From assembly GCF_000380165.1 (NCBI RefSeq), contig NZ_KB904678.1, positions 1 to 50,416 on the forward strand: a stretch of 50,416 bases of DNA, read 5' to 3'. The translations under genes and the position numbers were made by a program. Numbering within the stretch: the first letter of the stretch is position 1; each line of letters begins with the position of its first letter. Origin of the DNA: Wenjunlia vitaminophila DSM 41686 (GTDB lineage Bacteria; Actinomycetota; Actinomycetes; Streptomycetales; Streptomycetaceae). The notes under the pieces are model-generated. The model was given only the letters and a program-made list of their open reading frames with translations, ran no database searches and was not told the origin of the DNA. Below are positions 9,619 to 18,835 of the stretch, piece by piece.

Positions 9619-10494
9619 GTGACCCCGCCCGACCAGCATTCTGCTCCCGCTCTCCTGCTCGTCAGCCCCGGTGGCCGCGACGAGCGGGGAGCCGAGGCGT
9701 TCCGCTCCTTAGTCGCCGGGCTCGGTGAGCGACACCCGGAGCTGCCGATCGGGGGTGGCTTCGTCGGCACGTCGTCACCGCCGCTGGCCGACGCGGTGGC
9801 CAGCCTGGTGGGCCGGGGGGTGCGGAGCTTCGCCGTCGTGCCGCTGACCCTCTCCCCGACCGGACCGGAGACGGCCCAGATCCCGTCCGCACTGGCCGCC
9901 GAGGAGCGGCGGCACCCCGGCACCAGCTACGTCCTCGGCCGGCCCCTGGGACCGGACCCCGCACTGCTGGGCGCGCTGGAACGCCGGATCGAGGAGGTGT
10001 TGGGCGGTCGCCGGTCGCCGATGGACCGGGCGAGGACCACCGTCCTGCTGGTCGGCCGCGGCTCCACCGACCCGTACGCCAACGCCGAGGCGCACCGGGC
10101 GGCCAGGTTGCTCTGGGAGGGCCGGGGCCTGGCCGGGGTGGAGACCGCCTTCGTCTCGCTGGCCGCACCGGACGTTCCCGCCGGGCTCGACCGGTGCCGG
10201 ACACTGGGCGCCCGACGGGTGGTGGTGCTGCCGTACCTCCTGTTCCCCGGGGTGCTGCCGGACAAGGTCGCCGCCCAGGCACAGGGTTGGGCCGATGTGC
10301 ACCCCGAGGTGGCGGTGGACCTCGCCGACGTGCTCGCGGGCGGCGACGACCTGTTCGAGCTGGTGCTGGAGCGTTACCGGGAGGCCGTCCACGGCGGCGC
10401 GAGGACCGACTGGCCCGGCGGGACGTGGACGGTGGGGCCGCTCGGGGGCGGAGGCCGGGTGGCCGTCCCCGCACGGGGCCCGCGGGGCCGCTGA
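9619..10494 (+). CDS. CbiX/sirohydrochlorin-chelatase-like protein lacking the catalytic histidines
   Basis: A 291-residue two-domain chelatase-fold protein. Homologues start LLIAGHGSRD and use that His, and a second His in the matching loop, to insert Co or Fe into sirohydrochlorin. Here the first motif reads LLLVSPGGRDERGAEAF (12-28) and the second LTLSPTGPETAQIP (about 76-89), so both His are gone. The second half is well conserved (VLLVGRGSTDPYANAEAHRA; AAPDVPAGLDRC; VVVLPYLLFPGVLPD). The tail is Gly/Pro-rich instead of the Cys/His-rich tail I recall for Streptomyces homologues. AAGGAGA precedes the GTG start. It is probably inactive as a classical chelatase; a sensor or carrier role is speculative. 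The upstream gap holds an unassigned 17-codon ORF (9543-9596). Confidence 0.8.
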   Translation: MTPPDQHSAPALLLVSPGGRDERGAEAFRSLVAGLGERHPELPIGGGFVGTSSPPLADAVASLVGRGVRSFAVVPLTLSPTGPETAQIPSALAAEERRHPGTSYVLGRPLGPDPALLGALERRIEEVLGGRRSPMDRARTTVLLVGRGSTDPYANAEAHRAARLLWEGRGLAGVETAFVSLAAPDVPAGLDRCRTLGARRVVVLPYLLFPGVLPDKVAAQAQGWADVHPEVAVDLADVLAGGDDLFELVLERYREAVHGGARTDWPGGTWTVGPLGGGGRVAVPARGPRGR

Positions 10495-10498
10495 CCCC

Positions 10499-10525
10499 GG
10501 CCGGGGCGGCGGGACCGCCCCGGCC
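10499..10525. terminator. Bidirectional hairpin between convergent genes
   Basis: GGCCGGGGCGG, a 5-base loop, CCGCCCCGGCC: an 11-bp perfect stem between the stops of the CbiX-like and kinase genes, which read towards each other. Confidence 0.75.
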
Positions 10526-10531
10526 CCGTGG

Positions 10532-13500
10532 TCACTCCTTGACGACGCCCAGGGCCTGGATGTCGATGCCGCCGAGCGCGGGGTGGACGTAGGCGTTGGT
10601 GAGGCGCTTCCCGCGGTAGTTGAGGGCGCGGCCGTGCAGCAGCGGCACGATCACCGACTCGTTCATGATCTTCTCGTCCACCTCCACCCACTTGTCCCTG
10701 GCCTCGCGGGGGTCCTCTTCCTGCGCCGCCTCGTCCATCGCGCTGTCGATGTCCCAGTCGTCGAGCTGGGCGTAGTTGTAGGCGCTGTCCTTGTCCACCA
10801 GCGGGCGCAGGAAGCCGGTGGGCGCGGGCCAGTCGGAGGACCAGCTCGTGAGGATGATGCCCCACTTCCGCTTCTCCACCTTCTCCGGGTCCTGGATGTC
10901 GGTGAAGAACTCCGCCCCGTCCACCAGCTCGATCTCGGCCTTGATCCCCACCACCTTCAGGTCGGCCTGGATGACCTGAAGGAGTTCCCGGTTGCGCGGC
11001 CCGCTGGCGGAGGCGACCAGCTTGGTGGTGAAGCCCTTGGTCTTGCCGCAGGCGTTGAGCTGTCCCCCGGCCTCGTTCGGCCGGGGACCGGTCAGCGTGC
11101 CGTACACGTCGGACTCGCGGTCGTAGCCGGTGATCGTCGGTGGGATCACCCCGCCGGCCACGTCCCCGCCGGTGTCGGGTCCGCCGTACAGCGTCTGCAG
11201 CCTGGTCTTGTCGATGGCGTACTGCACCGCGCGGCGGCACTGGAACGCGTCCAGCGGGGCCACGCTCGGCTGGACGCTGAGGTACCGCAGGGCACCGGTG
11301 TAGGAGGAGTCGGAGTACGCCTTCTTCTCGGCGTCAGCCAGGACCTGCCGCTCGGCGGCCTCACCGAGGCCGACCTGCGCCGGGTCCAGGTCCGCCGCTC
11401 CGGTGAGCAGGGCGTTGTCAACCGCGTCCTGGTTCCCCGGGTGGATGGTGAGTTCGATCCGGTCGGGCAGGGCGGTGCGGATGGGGTCGGTCCTCGCGTC
11501 CCACTCGTCGTTGCGGACCAGGGCCAACGACGAGGAGCCCGCACGGACCTCGGACTCCAGCTTGTAGGGGCCGCTGGCCACGGGCTTGCGGCCGTAGGTC
11601 TCGCTGTCGTCGGCCGCCCTGGGCACCGGGGACGCGGGGGACATCGCCAGGACGTAGGGGAAGTCGGGGAACGGGTCCTGGAGGTGGAACACGATGGTCC
11701 GGTCGTCGGGGGTCTCCACCGAGGACAGGCCCAGGCGGTCGGGGTCGTCGTCCTGGTACGGCCCCGGGTAGTCCTGGCCCTGGTCCAGCAGGTCCACCAG
11801 GTGTTCCGGGCCGTTGAACACGTCCGTGGCGAACGACCGCTCGATGCCGTACTTGATGTCCCTGGAGGTGATCGGGTCGCCGTTCTCGAACCGCACGCCT
11901 TCCTTCAGGGTGAACGTGTACGTCCTGCCCCCGTCGGAGACCTGCCCGGTGTCGGTGGCGAGGTCGGGCTTGAGCACCCGCCCCTTCGCGCCGGGCATCG
12001 GCGCGTAGTCCACCAGCTTGCGCATGAAGACGCGTTGGAGGTTCCACGACAGGGTGTCGTAGGTGTCCGCGGGGTCCAGTGTGTCCAGGGCCACGGACGA
12101 CGCCAGCCGGAGGGTGCCGCCGCGCTCGGTGGACGGCGAGACCACCCCTTCGAGCGCGCCGTTGTACCCGCTGGCCGAGGTGCGTTGCTCGGTGAGCTTG
12201 CCGATCAGTTCGGTGTCCACGGAGCCGTCGTCGCGGTCGAACGGGTCCAGCACCAGCAACCCGGCGACCAGGGCCCCCACCACCGTGACCGCCACGCCCG
12301 GGATCACCCACCGCAGCTTCCCGCGGGGGCGGGGCGCCGGCGGCGGCACCGGGTGGAACGACGGGGAAGGGGTGCCGTTCGCCACCCCCCAGGCCGCCTG
12401 GGGGGTGCCCGAGTAGGGGTTCACACCGGCCGGCGGGTACGGGAGTGACGGCGGGGGCCCGAACCCGGCGAGGGGCGGGGTGGCCTGCGGTACCGCGGCG
12501 ACCGCTGCCGGGCCGCCGCCCTTGAGGAACGTGAACCCGGTGCGCGGGTCGCCCTCCGCCGCCGGGGGGCCCGCGGCGCCCGACGACTCGGCCGCCGGGG
12601 GCGTCCCCCCGGCCTGCGGGTCGGTGGTCGACGGCCCGGACGCGACGGGGTCGGGAGCCGTGTCCGGGCCGGAGCCGGTTGACTCCCCCGACCCGGCCTT
12701 CCCGGTGGGATCGGCGGACTCGCCGCGGGGCCGGTCACCGTCCGTTGGCTCGACGGAGTCGGTGGGCCGTTCGCCGGCCGGCAGCACCCGCTCGGCGACC
12801 CCGCCGACCGTGATCCCGCCGACCGTGATCCCGAGGTCCGACGCCCCGCTCCCCGCGCGGTGCAGCCACCCGCGGAGCTCCGTCCGCAGGGCCGCCGCGT
12901 CCGGGGGGCGGTCCTGCGGGTCCTTGGTGAGCGCGCCGAGCACGATCTCGTCGAGGTCCCGCGGCACCTCGGGGTTGCGCTCCGAGGGCCTCGGCGGCGC
13001 CTGGTGGACGTGCCCGTACATGACGTTCAGCGGGGTGTCCCCGATGAACGGCACCGAACCGGTGAGGAGTTCGGTCAGCAGACAGCCCACCGCGTAGACG
13101 TCGCCCCTGGCGTCCACCGGCCTGCCCAACACCTGTTCCGGTGCCATGTAGCCGGGGGTGCCCACGGTGAACCCGGTGACGGTGAGCGTGGTGGCGTCCA
13201 CTACCCGGGCGATCCCGAAGTCGGCCACCTTCACCGCGCCGGACTTCGTGATCATCACGTTGGAGGGCTTGACGTCGCGGTGCACGGTGCCGTGGGCGTG
13301 GGCGTGGGCCAGCGCGTCGAGCACCTCGCAGGTGATCCGCACCGCGTACCCGGGGTCCAGCGGGGCCCGTTCCTTGACCACCCGCTCCAGGGTCACCCCG
13401 TCGATGTACTCCATGACCAGGTACGGCAGGATCTCCTCGCCGTCCCGGACCTCGTCCTGGTCGTGAACGGTGACGATCCCGGGGTGGTTCAGTACGGCGG

Positions 13501-13684
13501 CGGCCCTGGCCTCGCGGGCGAACCGCATGCGGGCCTCGGGGTCCCGGGCCAGGTTCCGGTGAAGGGTCTTGACCGCGACCGTACGTCCCAGTCGGGTGTC
13601 CCGCGCTCGGTGCACCCGGGCCATCCCTCCGGAGCCGAGTTGCTCCTGGAGTTCGTAGCGCCCTCCGAACAGCGCCCCTCCCAT
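10532..13684 (-). CDS. Receptor Ser/Thr protein kinase fused to an ABC-type solute-binding protein
   Basis: A 1050-residue fusion. Residues 9-275 are a PknB-type kinase: glycine loop GSGGMA (17-22), VAVK lysine at 39, HRDVKPSN with Asp137, DFG Asp155, then GTPGYMAPE. A Pro/Gly/Ser/Asp-rich linker leads to one transmembrane helix (about 457-477, after RGKLRW). Residues 485-1050 are an SBP_bac_5 peptide/nickel-binding-type domain (GGTLRLASSVALDTLDPADT; VRFENGDPITSRDIKYGIER; PVASGPYKLESE). By PknB topology the kinase is cytosolic and the binding domain extracellular, making it a likely ligand-gated kinase. ATG 13684 (MGGALFGGRYELQEQL) was preferred because upstream frame residues are not kinase-like; GTG 13690 is an alternative. 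Fusions of this type occur in other actinomycetes; I know of no established ligand. Confidence 0.92.
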   Translation of the reverse strand: MGGALFGGRYELQEQLGSGGMARVHRARDTRLGRTVAVKTLHRNLARDPEARMRFAREARAAAVLNHPGIVTVHDQDEVRDGEEILPYLVMEYIDGVTLERVVKERAPLDPGYAVRITCEVLDALAHAHAHGTVHRDVKPSNVMITKSGAVKVADFGIARVVDATTLTVTGFTVGTPGYMAPEQVLGRPVDARGDVYAVGCLLTELLTGSVPFIGDTPLNVMYGHVHQAPPRPSERNPEVPRDLDEIVLGALTKDPQDRPPDAAALRTELRGWLHRAGSGASDLGITVGGITVGGVAERVLPAGERPTDSVEPTDGDRPRGESADPTGKAGSGESTGSGPDTAPDPVASGPSTTDPQAGGTPPAAESSGAAGPPAAEGDPRTGFTFLKGGGPAAVAAVPQATPPLAGFGPPPSLPYPPAGVNPYSGTPQAAWGVANGTPSPSFHPVPPPAPRPRGKLRWVIPGVAVTVVGALVAGLLVLDPFDRDDGSVDTELIGKLTEQRTSASGYNGALEGVVSPSTERGGTLRLASSVALDTLDPADTYDTLSWNLQRVFMRKLVDYAPMPGAKGRVLKPDLATDTGQVSDGGRTYTFTLKEGVRFENGDPITSRDIKYGIERSFATDVFNGPEHLVDLLDQGQDYPGPYQDDDPDRLGLSSVETPDDRTIVFHLQDPFPDFPYVLAMSPASPVPRAADDSETYGRKPVASGPYKLESEVRAGSSSLALVRNDEWDARTDPIRTALPDRIELTIHPGNQDAVDNALLTGAADLDPAQVGLGEAAERQVLADAEKKAYSDSSYTGALRYLSVQPSVAPLDAFQCRRAVQYAIDKTRLQTLYGGPDTGGDVAGGVIPPTITGYDRESDVYGTLTGPRPNEAGGQLNACGKTKGFTTKLVASASGPRNRELLQVIQADLKVVGIKAEIELVDGAEFFTDIQDPEKVEKRKWGIILTSWSSDWPAPTGFLRPLVDKDSAYNYAQLDDWDIDSAMDEAAQEEDPREARDKWVEVDEKIMNESVIVPLLHGRALNYRGKRLTNAYVHPALGGIDIQALGVVKE

Positions 13685-13882
13685 GCCCACCGACACCAAC
13701 CTGCCCCCCGCGCCCCACGACGCCCGCCATCGTCCGGGCGCCCCGCCCAGTGCGGTCCTCGACACCCGGGAACAGGGTAGTCCGTTGGCCGGTCCCGGGT
13801 GCAGCGGTGTCGCACCGGCCAACGGGTGCACGCCCACCGGGGATTCGGGCGGACCCGCGCCCGCCCCGGCGCCGCTGTCGGT

Positions 13883-14995
13883 TCAGCCCCGGCCGGCGAC
13901 CACCCGCCCGCGCAGCACCACGCACCGCGGGTCCGCCAACACCCGCACGTCCCGCCGCGGGTCCTCGTCGTAGACCACCAGGTCGGCCGACGCGCCCTCG
14001 GTCAGCCCCTCCCGCCCGAGCCACCGGCGCGCGCCCCAGGTGGTCGCGGAGAGCGCCGCCATCGTCGGCAGGCCGGCCGTGACCAACTCCGCCACCTCGC
14101 GGGCGACCAGGCCGTGGGCGAGCGAACCTCCGGCGTCGGTGCCGACGTAGACGGGCACGCCCGCGTCGTGGGCTGCCCGCACCGTGTCGTGGCGGCGTTC
14201 CCACAGCCGCCGCATGTGGTCGCTGTAACGCGGGAACTTGTGCTCCGCCGAGCTGGCGATCTCCGGGAAGGTGGCGATGTTGATCAGCGTGGGGACGATG
14301 GCGACCCCTGCCTCGGCGAACAGGGGCACCGTGTCCTCGGTCAGCCCGGTGGCGTGCTCCACGCAGTCGATGCCGGCCTCGACCAGATCGGTCAGCGACT
14401 CCTCGGAGAAGCAGTGCGCCGTGACCCGCGCCCCCTCCTCGTGCGCCGCGGCGATGGCCTGGTCCAGGGCCTCGCGCGGCCAGCACGGGGCCAGGTCACC
14501 GCGGTCCCGGTCGATCCAGTCACCGACGAGCTTGACCCAGCCGTCGCCGCGCCGGGCCTCCTGCCGGACGTGGGCCACCAGTTGGTCGGGCTCGATCTCG
14601 TGGGCGTAGTTGCGCAGGTACCGGCGGGGGCGGGCGATGTGCCGACCGGCTCGGACGAGTCGGGGCAGGTCCTGGCGGTCGTCGATCCACCGGGTGTCGG
14701 CGGCCGAACCGGCGTCGCGCAGCAGCAGCGCACCGGCGTCCCGGTCGGTCAGCGCCTGGAGTTCGGCCGTGGCGTCGTCCACCGCTCCGTGGCTGTCGAG
14801 ACCCACGTGGCAGTGGGCGTCCACCAGACCGGGCAGCACCCAGCCCCGGACGGTGCGCACGTCGCGGGTGCCCACCGGACGGTCGTAGCTGACCCGGCCG
14901 GAGACGACCCACAGCTCGTCCCTGACGTCGTTCTCATCGACCAGGACCGGACCGGTGAGGTGCAGCACCGGGCGGTCCGACACGGACTCAGACAT
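13883..14995 (-). CDS. Amidohydrolase family protein (imidazolonepropionase/prolidase-like)
   Basis: A 370-residue TIM-barrel metal hydrolase. Metal-site motifs appear in order: VDAHCHVGLD (HxH after strand 1), the Lys in GWVKLVGDW that can be carboxylated, TAHCFSEES, CVEHATGL, and VGTDAGG with the strand-8 Asp. Beta-sandwich ends (GRVSYDR; VLRGRVVAGRG) flank the barrel, as in cytosolic amidohydrolases of the Xaa-Pro dipeptidase type. The ATG at 14995 (MSESVSDRP) was chosen because the longer frame is Arg-rich and non-conserved. It lies 198 bases upstream of the kinase gene on the same strand. Substrate unknown. Confidence 0.82.
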   Translation of the reverse strand: MSESVSDRPVLHLTGPVLVDENDVRDELWVVSGRVSYDRPVGTRDVRTVRGWVLPGLVDAHCHVGLDSHGAVDDATAELQALTDRDAGALLLRDAGSAADTRWIDDRQDLPRLVRAGRHIARPRRYLRNYAHEIEPDQLVAHVRQEARRGDGWVKLVGDWIDRDRGDLAPCWPREALDQAIAAAHEEGARVTAHCFSEESLTDLVEAGIDCVEHATGLTEDTVPLFAEAGVAIVPTLINIATFPEIASSAEHKFPRYSDHMRRLWERRHDTVRAAHDAGVPVYVGTDAGGSLAHGLVAREVAELVTAGLPTMAALSATTWGARRWLGREGLTEGASADLVVYDEDPRRDVRVLADPRCVVLRGRVVAGRG

Positions 14996-15363
14996 GGCCG
15001 GCACGATACGCCGGCGTCCGGTGCCGTCGGCCACGGCCTCCGCCCGGGGAAACACGGGCCGGGGCACGAGAACGCGGCGCGGAGAAGCGCGGCGCCCTGA
15101 CGGCATTCTTCCGGTGCGGCTTCTTTCCAGTTCTTCCCGGATCAAACTCCTCTTTCTTTTTCCAGGTCGAGGATCACTCGTTCGACAGTGCACGACAATG
15201 CCGTTATCAAATCGTGACCTACCCTCGAATTCACCCTCCTTATACCGACATATCCTCCCAGGCAACCGGTGTACCGCCCCCAGCCCAATAACACATCCTG
15301 TTGGCTCCCCAAACGGCCATCCTCCCGTGCGATATTCGCTGGCTCTCGGTAAGTTCCTTATGC
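14996..15363. promoter_or_regulatory. Regulatory region between the amidohydrolase gene and ectA
   Basis: This 368-base divergent region is clearly less GC-rich from about 15110 on. A possible sigma70-like promoter for ectA is TTCGAC (15181-15186), 17 bases, TTATCA (15204-15209), leaving a leader of about 150 bases. I see no coding frame of substance and no recognisable osmoregulator operator. The promoter assignment is tentative. Confidence 0.35.
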
Positions 15364-16017
15364 ATGACCGCTACTGGAACTCGTGCGGACATTTCTCATC
15401 CACCCATCGATCTAGACTTTCCGAAACTGGCGGACGGCGCAGCGATGTGGCGCATCGCCCGCGACTCCCAGGCACTCGACCTCAACTCGTCGTACAGCTA
15501 CCTGCTGTGGTGCCGGGACTTCGCGGGAACCTCCCTGGTCGCCAGGGGTGTCGGGAAGCACGCCCCCAGGGGTACCAGCGCTGACGGGAGCCGGGCGGCT
15601 CCCGCCAGCCACCACACCGAAGACCGGGACACCGGGGAACGGGTCACCGAGGGTCAGGACCCCGCCTCCGGGGCCCGGATCGGAGAACCGGTGGGCTTCG
15701 TCACCGGCTACCTCCGCCCCGAGCGGCCGGCCACCCTCGTCATCTGGCAAATCGCTGTGGACCAGGCCCACCGTGGACGCGGTCTGGCCGCGGCGATGCT
15801 GGACGGCCTGACCGGACGCCTCGTCGGACGCGGCGTACGCGAGGTGGAGACCACCATCACCCCGGACAACGCCGCCTCCATCCGGCTGTTCACCTCGTTC
15901 GGCGAACGACACGGCGCCGCGGTGCGGCGAGAGGTGCTGTTCCCCGGCGGTCTCTTCCCCGACGGCCACGAGTCGGAGGTGCTGTACCGCATCGGCCCAC
16001 TGCCGCGCACCGGCTGA
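15364..16017 (+). CDS. ectA: L-2,4-diaminobutyrate acetyltransferase
   Basis: First pathway-specific acyl transfer of ectoine synthesis: acetyl-CoA + L-2,4-diaminobutyrate to N-gamma-acetyl-diaminobutyrate. The GNAT fold is evident: NSSYSYLLWCRDF (41-53) is the EctA substrate signature, GFVTGYLRPE follows, and IAVDQAHRGRGLAAAML carries the acetyl-CoA P-loop, ending ETTITPDNAASIRLF. At 217 residues it is longer than the usual 160-190 because about 38 extra hydrophilic residues (about 62-106) sit between the first strands. The ATG at 15364 has no strong Shine-Dalgarno site. It heads ectABCD. Confidence 0.93.
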   Translation: MTATGTRADISHPPIDLDFPKLADGAAMWRIARDSQALDLNSSYSYLLWCRDFAGTSLVARGVGKHAPRGTSADGSRAAPASHHTEDRDTGERVTEGQDPASGARIGEPVGFVTGYLRPERPATLVIWQIAVDQAHRGRGLAAAMLDGLTGRLVGRGVREVETTITPDNAASIRLFTSFGERHGAAVRREVLFPGGLFPDGHESEVLYRIGPLPRTG

Positions 16018-16100
16018 GGCCGTGGGGAGGGCGAACGCCGCCGCTCCGCGTCGCCACTCCCCCGACCACCACCCACCCGCCTTCGGCAAAGGACTCCGAC

Positions 16101-17369
16101 ATGACCATCACCCCCGTCGCCCCCACCATCTTCGAGACCCGCGAGTCCGCGGTGCGCAGCTACTGCCGGAGTTGGCCGACGGTCTTCGACCGGGCCCAGG
16201 GCAGCCGGATGTTCGACGAGGAGGGCCGTGCCTACCTGGACTTCTTCGCGGGGGCCGGGGCGCTGAACTACGGCCACAACAACCCGTTGCTCAAGCGCGC
16301 CCTGCTGGAGTACCTGGAGCGGGACGGCGTCACCCACAGCCTGGACATGGGCAGCGTGGCCAAGCGGACCTTCCTGGAGAAGTTCGAGGAGCTGGTCCTC
16401 CAGCCGCGCGGCCTGGACTACAGGGTCCAGTTCCCCGGCCCCACCGGAACCAACACCGTGGAGGCCGCGCTCAAGCTGGCCCGCAAGGTCAAGGGCCGGG
16501 AGTCGGTGATCAGCTTCACCAACGCCTTCCACGGGATGTCCCTCGGCGCCCTCGCCGTGACGGGCAACTCGATGAAGCGCGCGGGCGCCGGCATCCCCCT
16601 GGTGCACGGCACGCCGATGCCGTTCGACAACTACCTGGACGGCCTCACCCCGGACTTCCTGTGGTTCGAGAGGCTGCTGGAGGACAGCGGCTCGGGACTC
16701 AACCAACCAGCGGCGGTGATCGTCGAGACGGTCCAGGGTGAGGGCGGGGTGAACGTGGCCCGGCCAAGCTGGCTCCGCGGACTCGCCGAGCTGTGCGCGC
16801 GCCGCGACATGCTGCTGATCGTGGACGACGTTCAGATGGGCTGCGGGCGCACCGGGCCGTTCTTCAGCTTCGAGGAGGCCGGGATCGTCCCCGACATCGT
16901 CTGCCTGTCGAAGTCGATCGGCGGCTACGGGATGCCGATGGCGCTGACCCTGTTCCGCCCCGAACTCGACGTGTGGGAGCCGGGCGAGCACAACGGCACC
17001 TTCCGCGGCCACAACCCCGCGTTCGTCACCTCCGCCGCCGCGCTCGACGCCTACTGGTCCGACGACCACCTGGAGAAACAGACCCTGGTCAAGGGCGAGC
17101 AGGTGGCCGCCGCCCTGGTCGAGCTCTGCGCGGAGCACCGCGGGCTCGGGGCCTCGTTCCGGGGCCGGGGACTGATCTGGGGCCTGACCTTCGCCGACAC
17201 CCGGCGCGCGGTGGCGGTCTGCCGGCGCGCCTTCGAGCTGGGGCTGCTGGTGGAGACCTCGGGCCCGAAGAGCGAGGTGGTCAAGGTCATGCCCCCGCTG
17301 ACCGTCTCGCCCGACGAACTCGACGAGGGCCTCGCCGTGCTCGGGCGTGCCGTCCGGGACACCGCCTGA
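16101..17369 (+). CDS. ectB: Diaminobutyrate-2-oxoglutarate transaminase
   Basis: A 422-residue class III PLP aminotransferase that makes L-2,4-diaminobutyrate from aspartate semialdehyde with glutamate as donor. PLP features: [16 protein letters not shown] binds phosphate, [11 protein letters not shown] stacks on the ring, [13 protein letters not shown] carries the Asp, and [11 protein letters not shown] contains the Schiff-base Lys. The length and the start [16 protein letters not shown] are typical of EctB. AAAGGA precedes the ATG. It is the second gene of the ectoine operon, 83 bases after ectA. Confidence 0.96.
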   Translation: MTITPVAPTIFETRESAVRSYCRSWPTVFDRAQGSRMFDEEGRAYLDFFAGAGALNYGHNNPLLKRALLEYLERDGVTHSLDMGSVAKRTFLEKFEELVLQPRGLDYRVQFPGPTGTNTVEAALKLARKVKGRESVISFTNAFHGMSLGALAVTGNSMKRAGAGIPLVHGTPMPFDNYLDGLTPDFLWFERLLEDSGSGLNQPAAVIVETVQGEGGVNVARPSWLRGLAELCARRDMLLIVDDVQMGCGRTGPFFSFEEAGIVPDIVCLSKSIGGYGMPMALTLFRPELDVWEPGEHNGTFRGHNPAFVTSAAALDAYWSDDHLEKQTLVKGEQVAAALVELCAEHRGLGASFRGRGLIWGLTFADTRRAVAVCRRAFELGLLVETSGPKSEVVKVMPPLTVSPDELDEGLAVLGRAVRDTA

Positions 17370-17445
17370 TCGTTCCCTCCGGCACGCCGCACCGGCGGAC
17401 CCGCCGGACGCCGGCACCACAGGAACGAAACGAAAGGAAGAACGC

Positions 17446-17856
17446 GTGATCGTCCGATCCCTGTCCGACCTCGACGACACCGACCGGGACATCCGCTCCA
17501 AGAGCGGCACCTGGCGCAGCAGGCGCCTGGTCCTGGCCCAGGAGCGCGTGGGCTTCTCCCTGCACGAGACGGTGCTCTACGCGGGCACCACCACCGCGAT
17601 GTGGTACGCCAACCACGTCGAGGCGGTGCTGTGCGTGGAGGGCGAGGCCGAACTCACCAACGAGGAGACCGGCGAGAAGCACTGGATCAGCCCCGGCACC
17701 ATGTACCTGCTCGACGGCCACGAGCGGCACACGCTGCGCCCGAGGACCGACTTCCGCTGCGTCTGCGTGTTCAACCCACCGTTGACCGGACGGGAGGACC
17801 ACGACGAGAGGGGCGTCTACCCGCTGCTCACGGAGTCGGACAGGGCAGCGGACTGA
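17446..17856 (+). CDS. ectC: L-ectoine synthase
   Basis: A 136-residue cupin that cyclises N-gamma-acetyl-diaminobutyrate to ectoine. The family start [16 protein letters not shown], the segment [19 protein letters not shown] (metal-binding Glu region) and [13 protein letters not shown] (metal-binding His region) are all present, ending [27 protein letters not shown] before the GTG at 17446 fixes the start. It follows ectB by 76 bases and is 18 bases before ectD. Confidence 0.96.
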   Translation: MIVRSLSDLDDTDRDIRSKSGTWRSRRLVLAQERVGFSLHETVLYAGTTTAMWYANHVEAVLCVEGEAELTNEETGEKHWISPGTMYLLDGHERHTLRPRTDFRCVCVFNPPLTGREDHDERGVYPLLTESDRAAD

Positions 17857-17874
17857 GACGGAGGGGGGACCACG

Positions 17875-18774
17875 ATGACCACAGCGACCGAGCAGGCGCC
17901 CGATCTGTACCCGACCCGTACCGCCACCCCGGTGGCGACGCCGCGCCGGGACCCGGTGGTCTGGTCACCGCCGGGCACCTCGGGGCCGATCTCCGCCAAC
18001 GACCTGGCCGGCTACGACCGTGACGGCTTCCTCACCGTGGACCAACTGCTCAGCGACGAGGAGGTGGCACGGTACCGGCGCGAGCTGGAGCGGCTGGTGG
18101 GCGACCCCGAGGTGCGCGCCGACGACCGGTCGGTGGTGGAACCGACGTCACGACAGATCCGGTCGATCTTCGAGGTGCACCGGCTCAGCGAGGTGTTCGC
18201 CGAGTTGGTCACCGATCCCCGGGTCCTCGGCCGGGCCCGACAGATCCTCGGCTCCGACGTGTACGTCCACCAGAGCCGGGTCAACATCAAGCCCGGCTTC
18301 GGGGCGAGCGGCTTCTACTGGCACTCGGACTTCGAGACCTGGCACGCGGAGGACGGTCTGCCGCGGATGCGCACGGTGAGCGTGTCCTTCGCCCTCACCG
18401 AGAACTTCACCACCAACGGCAGCCTGATGATCATGCCGGGTTCGCACCGCACCTTCGTGGGGTGCGCCGGGCAGACCCCCGCCGACCACTACCGGGACTC
18501 GTTGCGTCGCCAGGAGCTGGGCACCCCGGCCCCCGAGGACCTGCGGACGCTCACCGACCAGCACGGGATCAGGTTGCTGACCGGCAGGGCCGGCGCTGCG
18601 ACCGTCTTCGACTGCAACTGCATGCACGGCTCGGGGGACAACATCACCCCCCATCCACGCAGCAACGTCTTCCTCGTCTTCAACAGCGTGGAGAACGCAC
18701 CGGGGGAGCCGTTCGCGGCACCGGGCCGGCGTCCCGGGTTCGTCGCCGCCCGGGACTTCACCCCGGTCGGCTGA
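17875..18774 (+). CDS. ectD: Ectoine 5-hydroxylase
   Basis: A 299-residue Fe(II)/2-oxoglutarate dioxygenase that converts ectoine to 5-hydroxyectoine, a heat- and desiccation-protecting solute. The EctD signature FYWHSDFETWHAEDG contains the iron ligands His and Asp, and CMHGSGDNITPHPRSN contains the second iron His and the 2-oxoglutarate Arg. The start at ATG 17875 follows GGAGGGG. It is the last gene of ectABCD, and the strong hairpin after it ends the transcript. Confidence 0.96.
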   Translation: MTTATEQAPDLYPTRTATPVATPRRDPVVWSPPGTSGPISANDLAGYDRDGFLTVDQLLSDEEVARYRRELERLVGDPEVRADDRSVVEPTSRQIRSIFEVHRLSEVFAELVTDPRVLGRARQILGSDVYVHQSRVNIKPGFGASGFYWHSDFETWHAEDGLPRMRTVSVSFALTENFTTNGSLMIMPGSHRTFVGCAGQTPADHYRDSLRRQELGTPAPEDLRTLTDQHGIRLLTGRAGAATVFDCNCMHGSGDNITPHPRSNVFLVFNSVENAPGEPFAAPGRRPGFVAARDFTPVG

Positions 18775-18783
18775 GCCGTGCCG

Positions 18784-18816
18784 CGCGCCGGGCGGGTGCG
18801 TCCCCCGCCCGGCGCG
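18784..18816. terminator. Hairpin between ectD and the convergent dehydrogenase gene
   Basis: CGCGCCGGGCGGG (18784-18796), a 7-base loop, CCCGCCCGGCGCG (18804-18816): a perfect 13-bp stem that can serve both convergent transcripts. Confidence 0.85.
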
Positions 18817-18835
18817 TCGCCGCGGCCGGCGGGGC

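Noticed and set aside
13685-13837. N-terminal extension of the kinase to 13837
   Set aside because: The extra 51 residues are Gly/Pro/Arg-rich and unlike any kinase N-terminus; the domain begins right after ATG 13684.
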